Part shown: piece by piece, positions 22,384 to 34,018 of the stretch
How positions within the stretch are numbered: the first letter of the stretch is position 1
Layout of the letters: each line of letters opens with the position of its first letter
Assembly: GCF_030272615.1 (NCBI RefSeq)
Contig: NC_081408.1
Coordinates: 400,545,889 to 400,609,888 of the forward strand
DNA length: 64,000 nt
DNA from: Cryptomeria japonica
Lineage: Eukaryota; Streptophyta; Pinopsida; Cupressales; Cupressaceae
Reading direction: 5' to 3'
Translations under genes and position numbers: made by a program
The notes under the pieces: model-generated
The model's input: the letters and a program-made list of their open reading frames with translations, nothing else
The model's database searches: none
Told to the model about the DNA's origin: nothing

Positions 22384-23401
22384 CCTAGAAATTCCATTTC
22401 TCCTTAGGATTGGAGGTAGCAAGAAAAATCCACCAACATAATTCACTCCTCTTAATGAATCTTTACATAGTATTATGTCGCAATTGTTACAAAGGAATGT
22501 GTTGAAGCTTCCCCCTATTAAACCAATTGACACAACTAAGCCTTTGTCACCTGCCTTTGATTCCAAATCCTCTTGCCAATACCATCGTCAACTCGGTCAT
22601 GACACTGAAAAGTGTTATTCCTTAAGAAGTAAGATTTGAGATTTGATTGATAACAATACCATATATGTGGCTGGTGTGAATGATAAAGAAAACAAATCCG
22701 TAGCTCCTCCTAATCAAAACCTTCAAATTTTCATTGATCCTTTACCTTCCCACTCCACTAATATGGTTGAGGTTGATCACATTTCCTTCTCTCCCAATGA
22801 TCTTGGCCTTGACTATAATAATGTTGTGAACCTTATTGATAAAAATGAATCTCCTAAATACTTATGCATCACATTTGATGCTAGTGAGACTATTGAAGCA
22901 CCCGATGGTCCATTATATATCACTGCGAGAACCAAAAACATGCTCTCACAAGGAGTTCTTATAGATCTTGCATGTATTGTTAATGTGATAGCTAAAGAAT
23001 ATCTTTATACTTTAAAAATGCATCAAGTAACATATGATAAATTTGATATGATAGTTAAAGTATTTGATGGTTTATCTTGCCCTATTATTGGTTCTATTAC
23101 ACTTCCTATTGAGGTTATGTCTAAATTCTTAGATGTTGTCTTCGTTATCATTCCTACATCTGATCAGTTTCATGTGAAGTTGGGACATCCTTGGCTCTCT
23201 TCCATGAAATATACCACTTATACTATTCATAAGTGTTTCAAATTTTCTCATGATGGTAAAATCATAACTGTTAATCATAGCATGTATCAACCTACAATGA
23301 GGCAAGGAGATATTTGTCTTGATTATTTTGGTCCGAACAATTCTAGCCTCTCCAACCTAGAAGTGATGTTCTTTTTAAATCTTATCAAAAATGGAAAATG
23401 A
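22384..23401 (+). pseudogene. Tat-like nucleocapsid knuckle and aspartic protease
   Basis: The first part has FTPLNESLHSIMSQLLQ and the knuckle CQYHRQLGHDTEKC followed by LRSKI, stop, DLID, the spacing used by Tat-type Gag. The open frame 22643-23398 (252 codons) carries the retropepsin-like domain: PLYITARTKNMLSQ, VLIDLACIVNVIAKEYL, and HVKLGHPWLSSM. The catalytic motif, normally D-x-G/S-x-S/A, reads D-L-A-C, so the usual G or S is lost. The downstream GRPW/GHPWL block is intact. It would have cut the Gag polyprotein. Confidence 0.82.
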
Positions 23402-24268
23402 AATGATTTTATCCTTGAGTAAACTTAGAAATCCAACACTTAGTCTTCCTCCAACTAATTCTCATATGCCTCTCTTAAGGATAAGTTTGTTCTTCCACCC
23501 AAGGATATAAAAGTTCTTCTTCCTAAGCATCAATTTATTCCTCCTTCTAAGGATAAATATGGTGTTCCTCCTAAGGTTAGACCTATACCTCCTCCTCATG
23601 ATGGACCTAGTCTCCTTCCCACACCTTTTATTCCTCCTTTATATGTTGTGCTTCTACCTCCTACATCTTACAAAAGAAAGCGCCCGACATCTCCTATTTT
23701 TTAACCTAAGAGACATTCTCCTATTAATCCTTCCTTAAAAGAATAAAACAAGCATATGCTTGTTACTCCTACACCTTCAAAACCTTTAGCTAAAAATAAA
23801 ATAAATCATTGTGTGAGAGAACATCGATAGAGATGTCGTTTGAGGGCTCACAAACTTGCTTCTCAAAATACTTCTTCCCCAAATACACCAAATCTTGATA
23901 TAATACCATTTATTCAACCTTCTCCTAATCAATAGGTTCAACCTAATTCTCCAAGATGTAAAATGATTAAAACAAATGATGGTTCAAGTTCTATTCTTAT
24001 TAGAGCTCCTATTTTTGTTAATCTTGATGAAGAAATAGGTAAAAATGTTGTTCATGATGAAAATGTTGATCCTAATATTTCAGATGATGAATATGAATAT
24101 GTTGATGTTGACAATGATTTATCTAAAAAAAAAATCAAAGGTATTAATCCTAGCTCCTAGTAATAGACAAAGTGATGCATCATTAGATCATGGTCCTTGT
24201 TTGGAACTTGTGATAGCTCCATCTATTGTGCTTGATGTGGATCCTCTTGCATATTGTCCACCTTCCTA
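23402..24268 (+). pseudogene. Proline-rich tail after the protease
   Basis: Decayed frames encode proline-rich phrases (KDKYGVPPKVRPIPPPHDG, TPFIPPLYVVLLPPTSY), a basic patch, and an acidic end (NISDDEYEYVDVDNDLSKKK). In an autonomous element RT would start here, but no RT block is visible. I read it as the natural end of the short polyprotein. Confidence 0.55.
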
Positions 24269-25059
24269 AAACAATGATGAGAAAAATCGGGGGGTGAATG
24301 ACTTGCTTGATTAGCTCCATTCACGTCGTAGATTATCTCTTTCTCCTCTCTTACTTGTTTGTGATATTCTTCTATTTGTCTTTCAATTCTTCTATTTGTT
24401 GTCCCTAGTGTTGTCTACTTGAGGACGATCCAAAGCATTGAGATCTCTTTAGTCTCTCCTATGTTGAATCAAAAAACATGTGTGCCCTTCTTTCATGGTG
24501 GTTTTTCTTTCTTTGGTGGATGAGGACAATTCTATACATATATATACATGATATACATTTTTTATCATAAAAATCATACCGACTCCAGAGTTAAGAGAAA
24601 CCACCTTGTGCTTTGTGTTTTGTGATCATTATCCTTTGATTTGTCCTCTCTTGGGGGCATATTATTGTGATAATGTGCTTGTCTTTTTGGGTGTATCATA
24701 CCTTAAAGAAATTGCTCCCAATGAGGCATACGGAATCACTTTGACATGGAGGCACACTCCACTCGATGATTCTCTCTCTTGCATATCTTGAAACTTTATT
24801 TACTTATCAAAATTAGTCTTTTTCTTTGTAATTTTGGTATTTTCTCTTTTCATGACTCATAGTAAGATAACCTTACTAGTTTGTAGTCATGGTTCTCTCT
24901 TTCTCTTACGATGTCCATTTTATCTTGTTATCAAAGATGTGAGATCCTAAAGTCCACTGGGGGCTTGGTGTATCTTGCCTCCTTGATAACTTGGTGAAAG
25001 TTTTTCAATGTGAACCTTTTGTACATTACCGAGAGTATGATTGACTTCAAACTCCCACT
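24269..25059 (+). other. 3' untranslated part of the Tat-like element
   Basis: About 0.8 kb with only short frames and no retroelement motif, ending at the polypurine tract before the 3' LTR. Confidence 0.5.
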
Positions 25060-25060
25060 A

Positions 25061-25074
25061 AAGTGGGGGCTAAA
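25061..25074 (+). promoter_or_regulatory. Polypurine tract of the Tat-like element
   Basis: AAGTGGGGGCTAAA lies directly before the 3' LTR start TGTAGTGTCC, the expected place for plus-strand priming. Confidence 0.7.
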
Positions 25075-26272
25075 TGTAGTGTCCTAAAATTGCAACCCAC
25101 TGCAATTCTGACTGCATTGGGCCCCTACCTTAGCGTTTGTGCCCCTTGGCCTTATTGGGACCTGATTATGCTCATGCCCCTTATGTATTGCATCAGTTTT
25201 TACTTTTTCCATACATTTTGCACCTTGTCCTAGCCCCAAAATAGGGTAGGACTAGGGCGTGGTGCCTTGGTCCTCACTAGGACCATGGTGCCACACCATG
25301 GTCCTCCTCATTTTGGGCCCCTCAAAAACCCAATTTAGCATTTTAAATTTGAATGGGATTCCTATCTTTGAGTCAGCCCATGTCAAAAAATTAATTAGTT
25401 TTCCCGACAGGCAAGTATAAAAGGAGGTTTTCCCCTCTCATTTGAACATCACATTACATCATCTAACAATCAAATACACACTCATGAAATCAAGCACATT
25501 TGACATCAAACAATTAAGCATTCCAGAGTGATTGAGTAGTAATCAGTCTTCCTTCAAGCCTTGGAGCAGCAATAAAGTCAAGATTCAAGCATTGAAGTAG
25601 ACATTTTCATCTTATTTTGTTGAAGACTTCATGAAACCCTAATTCCATGTTGACACGAACAAATCTTCACAAGGAAGTATATCACTTGATTTTCAGACAT
25701 TATTCAGCATCTCCCTCAAGAGGAGAATCTTCCATTACAACAATTTTGATTATCTTTATCTCAATTTCATGGTTAATCTCAAAACCGGGGTTTTACTTAG
25801 ACAAACCCCTATTCCCAACCTATTTCCCTTTCATTCTGTGTGTAGGAAATAGGTACGGAGCTGCAATCTTCAGAATCGGCATTATTTGTAGAGACAAATC
25901 AATTCACCTTCGGTGTGTAAAAAGTTTGAAGGACCATGGAGATGGGCACCATGGTCCCAACATTTAAGGTGTTGTTTTGGGGATTAGATTTGAGTCTACG
26001 AATATTTCTCAGATCCAAGTGCATATCTCAATCTCGCATCTGTACCTCGTTGTTTTCATGTTTTTACCTTCATTTCCAGCACTTTATCTAAATTCAGCAA
26101 TTCAATTTACAAAAGAGGGATTCCCAATCAAATCCAATTAGTATTTTAATCTTTGTTGGTTTTTGACTGAATCTATTGGATTCCCCCTCTTTTGAATGTA
26201 ATGGTCAACCCAAGCAAAAATTAGTGGTTTTAATCTCTCTTGGGGTGGAAACCCTAATTTTTCACCATTACA
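25075..26272 (+). mobile_element. 3' LTR of the Tat-like element
   Basis: TG...CA ends, full-length match to 16067-17254, TATA box at 25416-25423, followed by the target copy TCATG (26273-26277). Confidence 0.92.
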
Positions 26273-26277
26273 TCATG

Positions 26278-27117
26278 TAAACTAATAAAATGTATATTCT
26301 TTTGTGTATTTTATGTTTGTAATTTTTATTAAAATTTAAAATATTATTTGAATATAGTTTTGTATAGAGTAAACTTTATAATTTAGTTGTTGATAAAATG
26401 TTGAAATTGAAGTTACACAAGCCACCACACTTTATTTACTAAATTTTACCTTTTTTTCTTCAATTTTTTGTGTATATTGATAACTTGAAACTTTAGTGCA
26501 TGGGTATATTTTTAACTATTTTTTATAAATATATATTTTTTAATAAATTTGAAAGGTTGTATGTACTGAAATATAACTCTTTTCATTTGTCGCCGTCTTT
26601 TTTATTTATTATTTATCCAAATTAGAAAAGAATTAAATCATCTCGACATAGATTCTTTTCTCTAGTGCATCATATTTTTTTCAAAAATTTAAAATAAATT
26701 TTAGTATTTTTTCTTGTCAAGATAATCAATCTTATATTTAAGTGTTGATGACCTACTTTCAATAAAAGTAAAATGTAAAACATAAAAAAATAATTAAAAT
26801 ATTAAAAGAGATATATTTTCGAATATTGACTTGTGGATCTATAAAAGAATATTTTTACATTTCAAAAAACTATTATTTATAGAAGTAGTAGTTGTTGAAA
26901 CATCGAATTTTTCAAAAAAATTATTTTTTTGATAATTAGACCCAAAGTGATATAAAATATACATTTAGTAGACACTTCTAATTGGAAAAGTTGTGGTCCA
27001 TACATAAATTATCTATAATGAATCTATATAGACCATATGTCTGAATAAAATTAATTTTTAGTTAGAAAAACTTAAATTCACTTTTGTTGATAAGTTGGCC
27101 TAAAACATGACACAGTA
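26278..27117. other. Inner part of the TIR element
   Basis: Very AT-rich, non-coding, without recognisable motifs. It belongs to the inverted-repeat element because the sister LTR at 38601-40388 lacks it. Confidence 0.6.
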
Positions 27118-27132
27118 TTGTACTTTTACCCC

Positions 27133-28471
27133 AAGAGAAAGCACAAAGTCTTTGTATTGATACCCACTCACAATTTTATAAGCTTTTATCTAAAATAGAA
27201 AAATAAAGTTCAAAGCCTTTAAATGGCTATCTCTATATTATTTCTACCTTACAAATGTTGAGATGTAACACAAAGTTTACAAGACAAAATTTATTCTACT
27301 CTTTAATAATACTTTTCCACAATGATTTTACTTAATCAAAACAAGATTCTACAATAAGAATGACATAAGAACACTCTCACCATAAACCACAATGAATCCA
27401 ACACAAAATTTGAATGCCAAAGATGTCTTATTATTTGATCAATTTTGCAAAATAACAGTATGAACTCAAAGTTTCACTTTGCTCTTCACTTTGGCAAAGT
27501 TTCATTGCATAAATTTAAAGATGAAAATTACAATAAGCACCCTCATATATATAGGAGAGGGGCAATGAGTAAAATTAGGAAAAAAACTCAACTAACTATG
27601 ACTAAGTCAAAAGTAGAGTTTGATTTGACTGAGGACTTGTACAATCCTACATGCAAAACTATATATACAAAATGACACTTGAAGTGTCAATTGGAATTAC
27701 AAAAGGGCACTAAACTAGAAATGCATAAAAATGACTAAGTGTTTAGATCTCCATCTTGAACATCATCATCTCCATTTTTATTTAGTAAATTTTCATAATG
27801 TTGTAAGGTAGCCTATATTTCAAATTCATCTGGTCGCAGTGTGTGGAAGCTGGCATCTGGAGTGGAGTGCAATACTAATTTGAAGAACTCCTAGAGTTGT
27901 AGAAAAAAGACCAAAAATTGTAAATAGGGGTTACTTTGGTGTAATTCGGGGTTATAATCTCGAATTACACCAAGAAGGGTGGCTTTGGTGCAATTTGGGT
28001 TTATAAACCTGATTTACACCAAAAGGGTGACTTTGGTGCAATTCAGGTTTATAAACCCAATTTACACCAAGAAGGGGCACTTTGGTGCAATTCGGGTTTA
28101 TAAAATCGATTAACACCAAGAAGGGTGACTTTGGTGCAATTTGGGTTTATAAACCCAATTTACACCAAGAAGGGTGACTTTGGTGCAATTTGGGTGTATA
28201 AATCCGATTTACACCAAGAAGGGTGACTTTGGTGCAATTAGAGTTTATAAACCCAATTTACACCAAATAAAAAAAACTCCTAAAAAGATAATTTGTCAAT
28301 TTTTTAGATTAACAAATTGAGACAAGATGATTTCTTGAGAGCCTGAATAGACATGAGGGGGTTTGACAAGTGCCTTGACATGCATGCTTAGAGGGTGTGA
28401 GCTATGAAACAGAAAGAAAAAAATTGTAGGGGTTATACCACAATTTGAGCAATCCAAAATTGAGGATAACA
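27133..28471 (-). mobile_element. 3' LTR of the gag-only gypsy, inner part
   Basis: Matches 39069-40388 along its length, ending GAGGATAACA (plus strand). It includes the palindromic minisatellite at 27931-28266. Confidence 0.88.
27931..28266. repeat. Palindromic 48-50 bp minisatellite, seven units, in the LTR
   Basis: Each unit reads close to CTTTGGTGCAATT, CGGGTTTATAAACCCG, ATTTACACCAAGAAGGGTGA. The stretch from TTGGTG to CACCAA is self-complementary around TTTATAAA, so every unit can fold as a hairpin. The sister LTR has six units (39888-40174). Confidence 0.9.
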
Positions 28472-29583
28472 GTTGGCTCTGACTGGGGAACTTCTTTTGA
28501 TCATTCTTTGAAATGATCGAAGGGAGTAAAATCAAAAACTCTAAGTGCCTTCATCCATCCATTGGGCTACAAAGTCAATCAACAAAAGATGCAAAAGACA
28601 AAAAGGAAGACGCAACCAACTAAAACAAAACACAACTATATCATTGTCCAATTGCACTTGTTGGAAAGGGAAACTAACCTATCCTAAACTAACCAACAAT
28701 GGAAACTTCTTCAAATGAAACCATTAACTGGTACTCCAAAGTAGCCACCCTTCTTCAACAAGGTAGAATGTGTTACATGATCAAAAGCAACCACAACTAG
28801 TCGAAGCATGAACAATAGTACCATAGCTTGATGCACCACTTTTTAGAAGAAATAAACAAATACAGTTGCCATGTCAAATGGGTTATATGTATTTCTGCTC
28901 CAAAGTGAATCAATGAACCAGGACTACTCTCGCTCCACTATAGATGTATCTTTAACCTCACTTTCAACTGTATCTTCATTGTTCAGGAATAAGCACGGTC
29001 TTTGACAACCTGCTAGATTCCAACCAAGGTAGATGTCTTATAGGACATCCCCTTGATAGGATGTAGACTTAAATCTTCCTATTGGTCATTCCACCTTTAT
29101 GAACTGCATTCTCAACCATATCCTCATGCTGAGTGAAATGAGTTTCCTAGTGTAATTCAAGTGAAAACATGGCTACATTGCTTGCTTCATCATGTTGTTA
29201 ACAAACTTCAGATTTGGGAGATATTGAGTTGACATCAAGATTTGAGAAAAAAACCTCTATTATGCTTGTGAAAAGGTCTTCATCAAGTTCCTTGTTATCT
29301 TCCACATGCATAATATGTCCAAGTTCATAAGCTTGAAATATAGATGCATCCTTCTCATTTTGTTCTGGTACCTTCACGCATATCCATCTTTTCACATCTC
29401 AAGACATGATTGTCCTCTTTTACCAACACCTTGGGAAAGTGACTTTCATCACCTGAATATTTATTCCCCATGGTATCTTTCTCAATAGCTCCTTGGTAAT
29501 GCACTGACCAAATATGAGAGTCACCGGCTATGTCCGCTTCCTTCTCCTGGAAGATATTATCGAAGATCATTTTGTTCAGGTTA
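28472..29583 (-). pseudogene. Distal internal part of the gag-only gypsy
   Basis: On the minus strand the frame that ends at 37599 resumes at 29578 after removing the copia insertion (MIFDNIFQEKEADIAGD to KMDMREGTRTK), then a second acidic frame runs from 29395 to 29198 (SIFQAYELGHIMHVEDNKE, DEDLFTSIIEVFFSNLD). No protease, RT or integrase motif occurs before the 3' LTR at 28471. I regard it as gag tail or an unknown acidic product. Confidence 0.6.
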
Positions 29584-31305
29584 TGTTGGCATTATGTTGT
29601 CATTGGTGTCAATCAACATGGAATGGTCACCGGTGAGTAAGTAGTGGTGATCGGTATGGGTGAACTAAGTAATGATGTCAAATGGTATGAAGGATGGAGT
29701 ATGTAAGTAGACATAAAAGGTAAAGTACGACCACCGGTGAGCAAGCAAAGAAGCAAAGAAGAACAAAGGGATGTGGTCACCGGTATACAGAAAGAAGTAT
29801 AAACCAGTTGGTAAATGAACTTAGTGGATGAACTAGCATGTTTTATGGAAGGCCAGGTTGATCCACCAGCAAAGAAGAGGTCAGCAGGTTTGAAGGTCCA
29901 CCAGTGAAGTTAGGTTATACCGATAAGGTGAGTTGAACCGGTAATATGTCTTGGTCGGTGAAGGATATCAAACCGACTTTGTAGTCTAAGCATAGGTGGA
30001 TTTTTGAAGGGATGATAGGTACCAGGTGGAAAGAATGCAGAGGTCGGTGAAGCATTCATCGACATAGTAGTTTGACGAGCAGGTCGGTATTAAAGAAGAA
30101 CCCACAAATCATGGAATGATGGCACGATGTTGCAGCTCGAGAAAGATAGAGAGGCAAGATGATTGATCTAATTCTATAGGACAATCCAATCCTTGTGGTC
30201 ACTGGTCAAAGGAAACAACTGAAGCATTAATAGTGATGTACAAAGAAAGGACGAAAAGCATGCTGCAAACATCCAAAAATAGAAAATGTGCATTGAAAGG
30301 CAAGGATATGGCGGTGCTAATTGACATGATGCAGATCATCATTTCAGAAAAGCATATTCGATCAAATTTAATATGAATTGAGTTGGTAGAGGAAAACCCT
30401 AGCACGCCACCATTTGAATGTTGCTTTTGGCAGGAACCCTCACATATAAATATGTGAACTCAAGATTGAGATTTTGATGTTGGATGCAAGTTAAGAGTAA
30501 GAAGAGAGCTTGAGAAAGAAGAGAGACTATCTGCCTGAGAGTTCTTTGATAGAGAGTTAGAGTGTGGAGTTAGCAGGTTGAACCAGTGAGAGGTTCTAAC
30601 CGGCAGAGACAGAGTAACTGGTAAACTGTTATAATCTTAACAGTCAAGCATACCGGTATAGATTGTATGGTTAAGAAGGCATCCAAGTGTGATACTGTGT
30701 AGGGTGAGTTTATGAGAAAGAGAAGAGAGGAAAAGAGTAACCGGTAATAGATCAGAGAGAGAAATCTGATAACTGATAGAAGGACTGATGAAATGGAGGA
30801 AGGTGATAATAGGCAGACATCAGTTGATCATGTGTTGCAGAACTCATTTTCAACTAGATGTTATCATTACATTAAAATTGTATTTCATTGTATTACACCG
30901 ATTTGGTGCTTGGTACAGGGGTTGGTGCTCCTTGGGTTGGTGCCCTAAAATCAGTAGGGATTGGTGCTCCTTAGGTTGGTGCCCTAAAATTAGTAGTGGT
31001 TGGTGCTCCTTGGGTTGGTGCCCTAAATCTTTTTTAACTTGTTGTTTCATTGTGAGGCTGGATTGGACCAGTAGACTCCAACAACATTTCTCACCGAGGT
31101 TTTTCCCATATAGGGTTTTCCTCGTACATCTGGTGTTGTGGGTTATGCATTTGTGTGTTTGCCTCTTTTGATGTCCTCTCATATCTTACTGATTTGATTG
31201 CTTAGTGTTTAGGTTGTTAATTGGTACTCAAAGCTTGGTTTAAAGAGAAAAGATTTCTAGGAACCATTGATTCAACCCCCTCTCAGTGGTACATTGTGTT
31301 CAACA
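29584..31305 (+). mobile_element. 5' LTR of copia 1
   Basis: Matches 35942-37593 except for an expanded minisatellite (30912-31030), which accounts for most of the 70 bp length difference. The end CCCCCTCTCAGTGGTAC and TTCAACA is the usual copia U5 end. Confidence 0.9.
30912..31030 (+). repeat. Minisatellite, three units here and one in the 3' LTR
   Basis: The unit GGTTGGTGCTCCTTGGGTT plus GGTGCCCTAAAAT...AGTAG is about 45-50 bases and occurs three times. The 3' LTR (about 37285-37315) has one. The expansion, or a loss in the other copy, came after the element inserted. Confidence 0.85.
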
Positions 31306-31307
31306 AT

Positions 31308-31320
31308 TGGTATCAGATCA
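31308..31320 (+). promoter_or_regulatory. Primer binding site of copia 1
   Basis: TGGTATCAGATCA, two bases after the LTR end. It is the iMet-type site with a change in the AGAGC part. Confidence 0.8.
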
Positions 31321-31379
31321 TAAGTCCCCGGTTGATCAAAGCTTTCTCTAGCTTGGGTAGATTTTGGTCAAAGAACACA

Positions 31380-32432
31380 ATGGCAAGAAATGAGTCTGCC
31401 TCCTCAAAAGTCTCCATGTTTGATGAATCTAACTATGCCTTCTAGAGGAGAATAATGGAGACCTATCTTTCCTCTCTTGGTTTTGATGTGTGGATGTTTG
31501 TCAAGAATGGGTATATTGTCCCTAGTATTCCTCCCACTGATCTGGATGCTAAGAAGGAGTATGAGAACAATGCAAAGACTAAACATGCTGTTCTAAGTGA
31601 GCTGTCAGATAATGATTTCATCAAGTTCATGCATTGTGCATCCGCCAAGGAGACTTGGGATAAATTACATATATTATTTGAAGGAGCTGCCAAAGTCAAA
31701 GAGGCCAAGCTGAAATCACTAAGAGGTCACCTTGAAGGCTTGAAGATGAAAGATGAAGAAAATATTGTAGATTACCTTCACAGAGTAGATGAAACTATGA
31801 GCACCATCAGAGGACATGGAGAGGAAATTTCTAATGAAATATTGTCAAAAAGGTACTTAGATCTCTCACATCTAAGTATGATACTAAGGTTTCTGCCATA
31901 GAGGAAGCCAAGGATCTGAAAACCTTCAGAATGGATGATTTATTTGGCTCCTTAACTACCTATGAAATGAGGACAACATGAAAGGAAGACCCTCAGTGAT
32001 ACAAACATTTGCAAGAGTAAGGCAACCAAACTGGTATGTTCCAAAATTTCATGGTTATTGTTACCGGAGTAACAAATTCGGACATAGGTTAGCTAACTAT
32101 AGATTAATGAATAAGCCTACTCTGAGTTATGAAAATAAAAACTCTTTTGTTTCACTCTGGGAGATGAATGTCATTTTCTATCAATGTAATGGATCAGGTA
32201 ATAGAAGTTATGAGTGTAGGAAAAGTCAACTGGTTTCCTACAATAATTTTTCAAACTCATCATTTAATATGAATGTAAAGTGTTATAGTTGTCATAAATT
32301 TCAACATATTGCAAAGCATTGTAAAAATAGGAAAATCAAGCACAAGAGGACAACTCCTGAACAGGAACTGGTAGTCATACCAGAGCATAAAATTGCAGTT
32401 GACAAGAAGAAGGACTCAACCGGTTTGGGTTG
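31380..32432 (+). pseudogene. gag: Copia 1 gag with three zinc knuckles
   Basis: The ATG at 31380 begins MARNESASSKVSMFDESNY. A stop follows, then RRIMETYLSSLGFDVWMFVK, the SAKETWDKLHILFEG motif and SLRGHLEGLKMKDEENI, all typical of copia Gag (UBN2-type). A frameshift near 31840 moves it to YDTKVSAIEEAKDLKTF. The nucleocapsid (32031-32340) has three knuckles: YCYRSNKFGHRLANY (degenerate), FYQCNGSGNRSYEC (degenerate) and CYSCHKFQHIAKHC (intact). Confidence 0.88.
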
Positions 32433-33826
32433 AGAAAGAAAAGGACAAAGTAGAATCAAGTTTGATAGTGCAGACTGCCCTACATGTAGAAAGAAGAAAC
32501 TTGTGGGTTGTATACAATGGTTCTTCCAACCACATGACCGGTGATAAAAAGAAATTTATCAATCTTGAATATTGGAATGGTGGCTCAGTGAGGTTTGGAG
32601 ACAACTCATCTATCAAATAAAGGTAAAAGGTACTCTAAATATTGAAAGAAAACTGAAAGCATGTGATGTATATTATGTGGAAGGCATGAAGAACATTTGT
32701 TGAGTGTGAGTCAGATGTGTGATAAAGGTTATAAATTCACCTTTGATTCTATCGGTTGCCAAATAAAGAAGGAGAGTACCAGTCAGGTTGTAGCAGAAGG
32801 GAATAGGACAGATGGAAATGTATACAACTTGAAAGAATGTTTTGAATCCCAATACATGTTGGGACAAGTGGATGAAAGTTGGATGTGGCACAGAAGATTA
32901 GGCCACATAAATTTTGATAATCTAGTTGTAGTAAGAAAAAAGGGCTATGTGAGAAATATACCACCCATCATCAAACTAGTAAGCACATTTTGTGATGAAT
33001 GTGTGAAAGGAAAGCAGACTAAATTGAGCTTCAAGACAAAAGAACACAACACCTCAAGACCACTTGAACTTGTACATATAGATCTATGTGGTCCGACTAG
33101 GACAAGAGCTCTTTCTGGTGAGATACTTTATGCTCTCCATTGATGACTATTCAAGAATGACATGGGTCACCTTCCTACAGGACAAATCACAAGTGTTTGA
33201 TAGATTCAAGATATTCTGAAAAAATGGTAGAAAAGGAAAGTGGATGCAAGCTGAAATGCCTAAGATCCAATCGAGATGGAGAGTTCACATCAAATGAGTT
33301 TGAAGATTACTGTGAGAGACATGGAATCGTAAGACAATACTCAACCCCCAGGACACCACAACAAAATGGTGTGGTAGAATGGAAGAACAGGACAATCAAG
33401 GAAATGGCTAGAACCATGTTGAATGAGGAAAGTTTGTCAGATATGTATTGGAAGGAAGCGGTTCATACCACAGCTTATACTTTGAACTGGGTTTAGTTGA
33501 GAACAAACAACAATATGAAACCTTATCAATTGTGGTATGATTGGAAACCCTTAGTCAAGTACTTCAAGGTGTTTGGGAGTAAATGCTTCATTAAAAGAGA
33601 TCAGGATGGCTTGGGTAGCTTTGACTCCAAGAGTGTTGAAGGTATCTTCCTTGGTTACTCAACTCATAATAGGGCCTACAAATGCTATAACAAAAGACTA
33701 AGAAGAGTCATTGAGAGTGTGCATGTAAGGGTTGATGAGGATATGCATAAAGGAATACAAGCACAAGTGAACCGGTATGATGATTTTGGTGATGAAGGTG
33801 AAGAAGCTCAGTCAGACAATAAATAG
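32433..33826 (+). pseudogene. pol: Copia 1 protease and integrase
   Basis: The protease site reads LWVVYNGSSNHMTGDKKKF where DSG is expected, so the catalytic Asp is Tyr. The pre-integrase domain has MWHRRLGHINFDNL and CDECVKGKQTKLSF (HHCC intact). The integrase core has VHIDLCGPTR (first Asp), a frameshift near 33125, CLRSNRDGEFTS (second Asp replaced by Asn), and TPQQNGVVEWKNR (Glu kept). The C-terminal part YFKVFGSKCFIKR to GIFLGYSTHNRAYKCYN is clear. It is catalytically dead. Confidence 0.9.
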
Positions 33827-34018
33827 GAAGAAGCATCCAATAACGTCACTAACCTGTATGTGCAAAAAAACCACCCGGGAGAGCAGATTTTAGGTAATAA
33901 GAGTGATGGTGTGCAGACTAGAAGAAGACTTGTCTGGAATGATGAACAAGTCAATTTTTGCCTCATGACTGAGATGGAACCTAAGACATTCAATGAGGCT
34001 AGCAAAAGTCAGAAATAG

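Larger units (their letters stand above)
16067..26272 (+). mobile_element. Non-autonomous Tat-like Ty3/gypsy retrotransposon (gag-protease only)
   Basis: LTRs 16067-17254 and 25075-26272 both start TGTAGTGTCC and end CACCATTA(T/C)A. TCATG flanks the element at 16062-16066 and 26273-26277. In order it has a primer site, an AT-rich leader, gag, a nucleocapsid knuckle, protease, a proline-rich tail and a polypurine tract. There is no RT, RNase H or integrase anywhere in its 10.2 kb, so it could move only with supplied pol. The LTRs look about 90% identical by eye. Confidence 0.9.
15951..27132. mobile_element. DNA-transposon-like element with 14-15 bp inverted ends, host of a Tat-like retroelement
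   Basis: The left end GGGGTAAAAGTACAA (15951-15965) is the exact reverse complement of TTGTACTTTTACCCC (27118-27132). The sister LTR at about 39068 lacks this whole segment and gives an empty site (AACAAGACAAAG). Flanks are CAAG on both sides if the ends have three Gs, so the duplication is 3-4 bp. Without the nested retrotransposon it is about 980 bp (15951-16066 plus 26273-27132), AT-rich and non-coding, like a MITE or internally deleted element. The superfamily is uncertain. A 3 bp duplication would suit PIF/Harbinger or CACTA, but the ends are not CACTA. Confidence 0.75.

Noticed and set aside
27931-28266. CRISPR-like regular repeat array
   Set aside because: Units are contiguous without unique spacers, are palindromic through most of their length, and lie in a plant LTR.
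30788-31171. 127-codon frame with repeated GWCSLGWCPK units
   Set aside because: It is the translation of the LTR minisatellite and does not exist in the other LTR.
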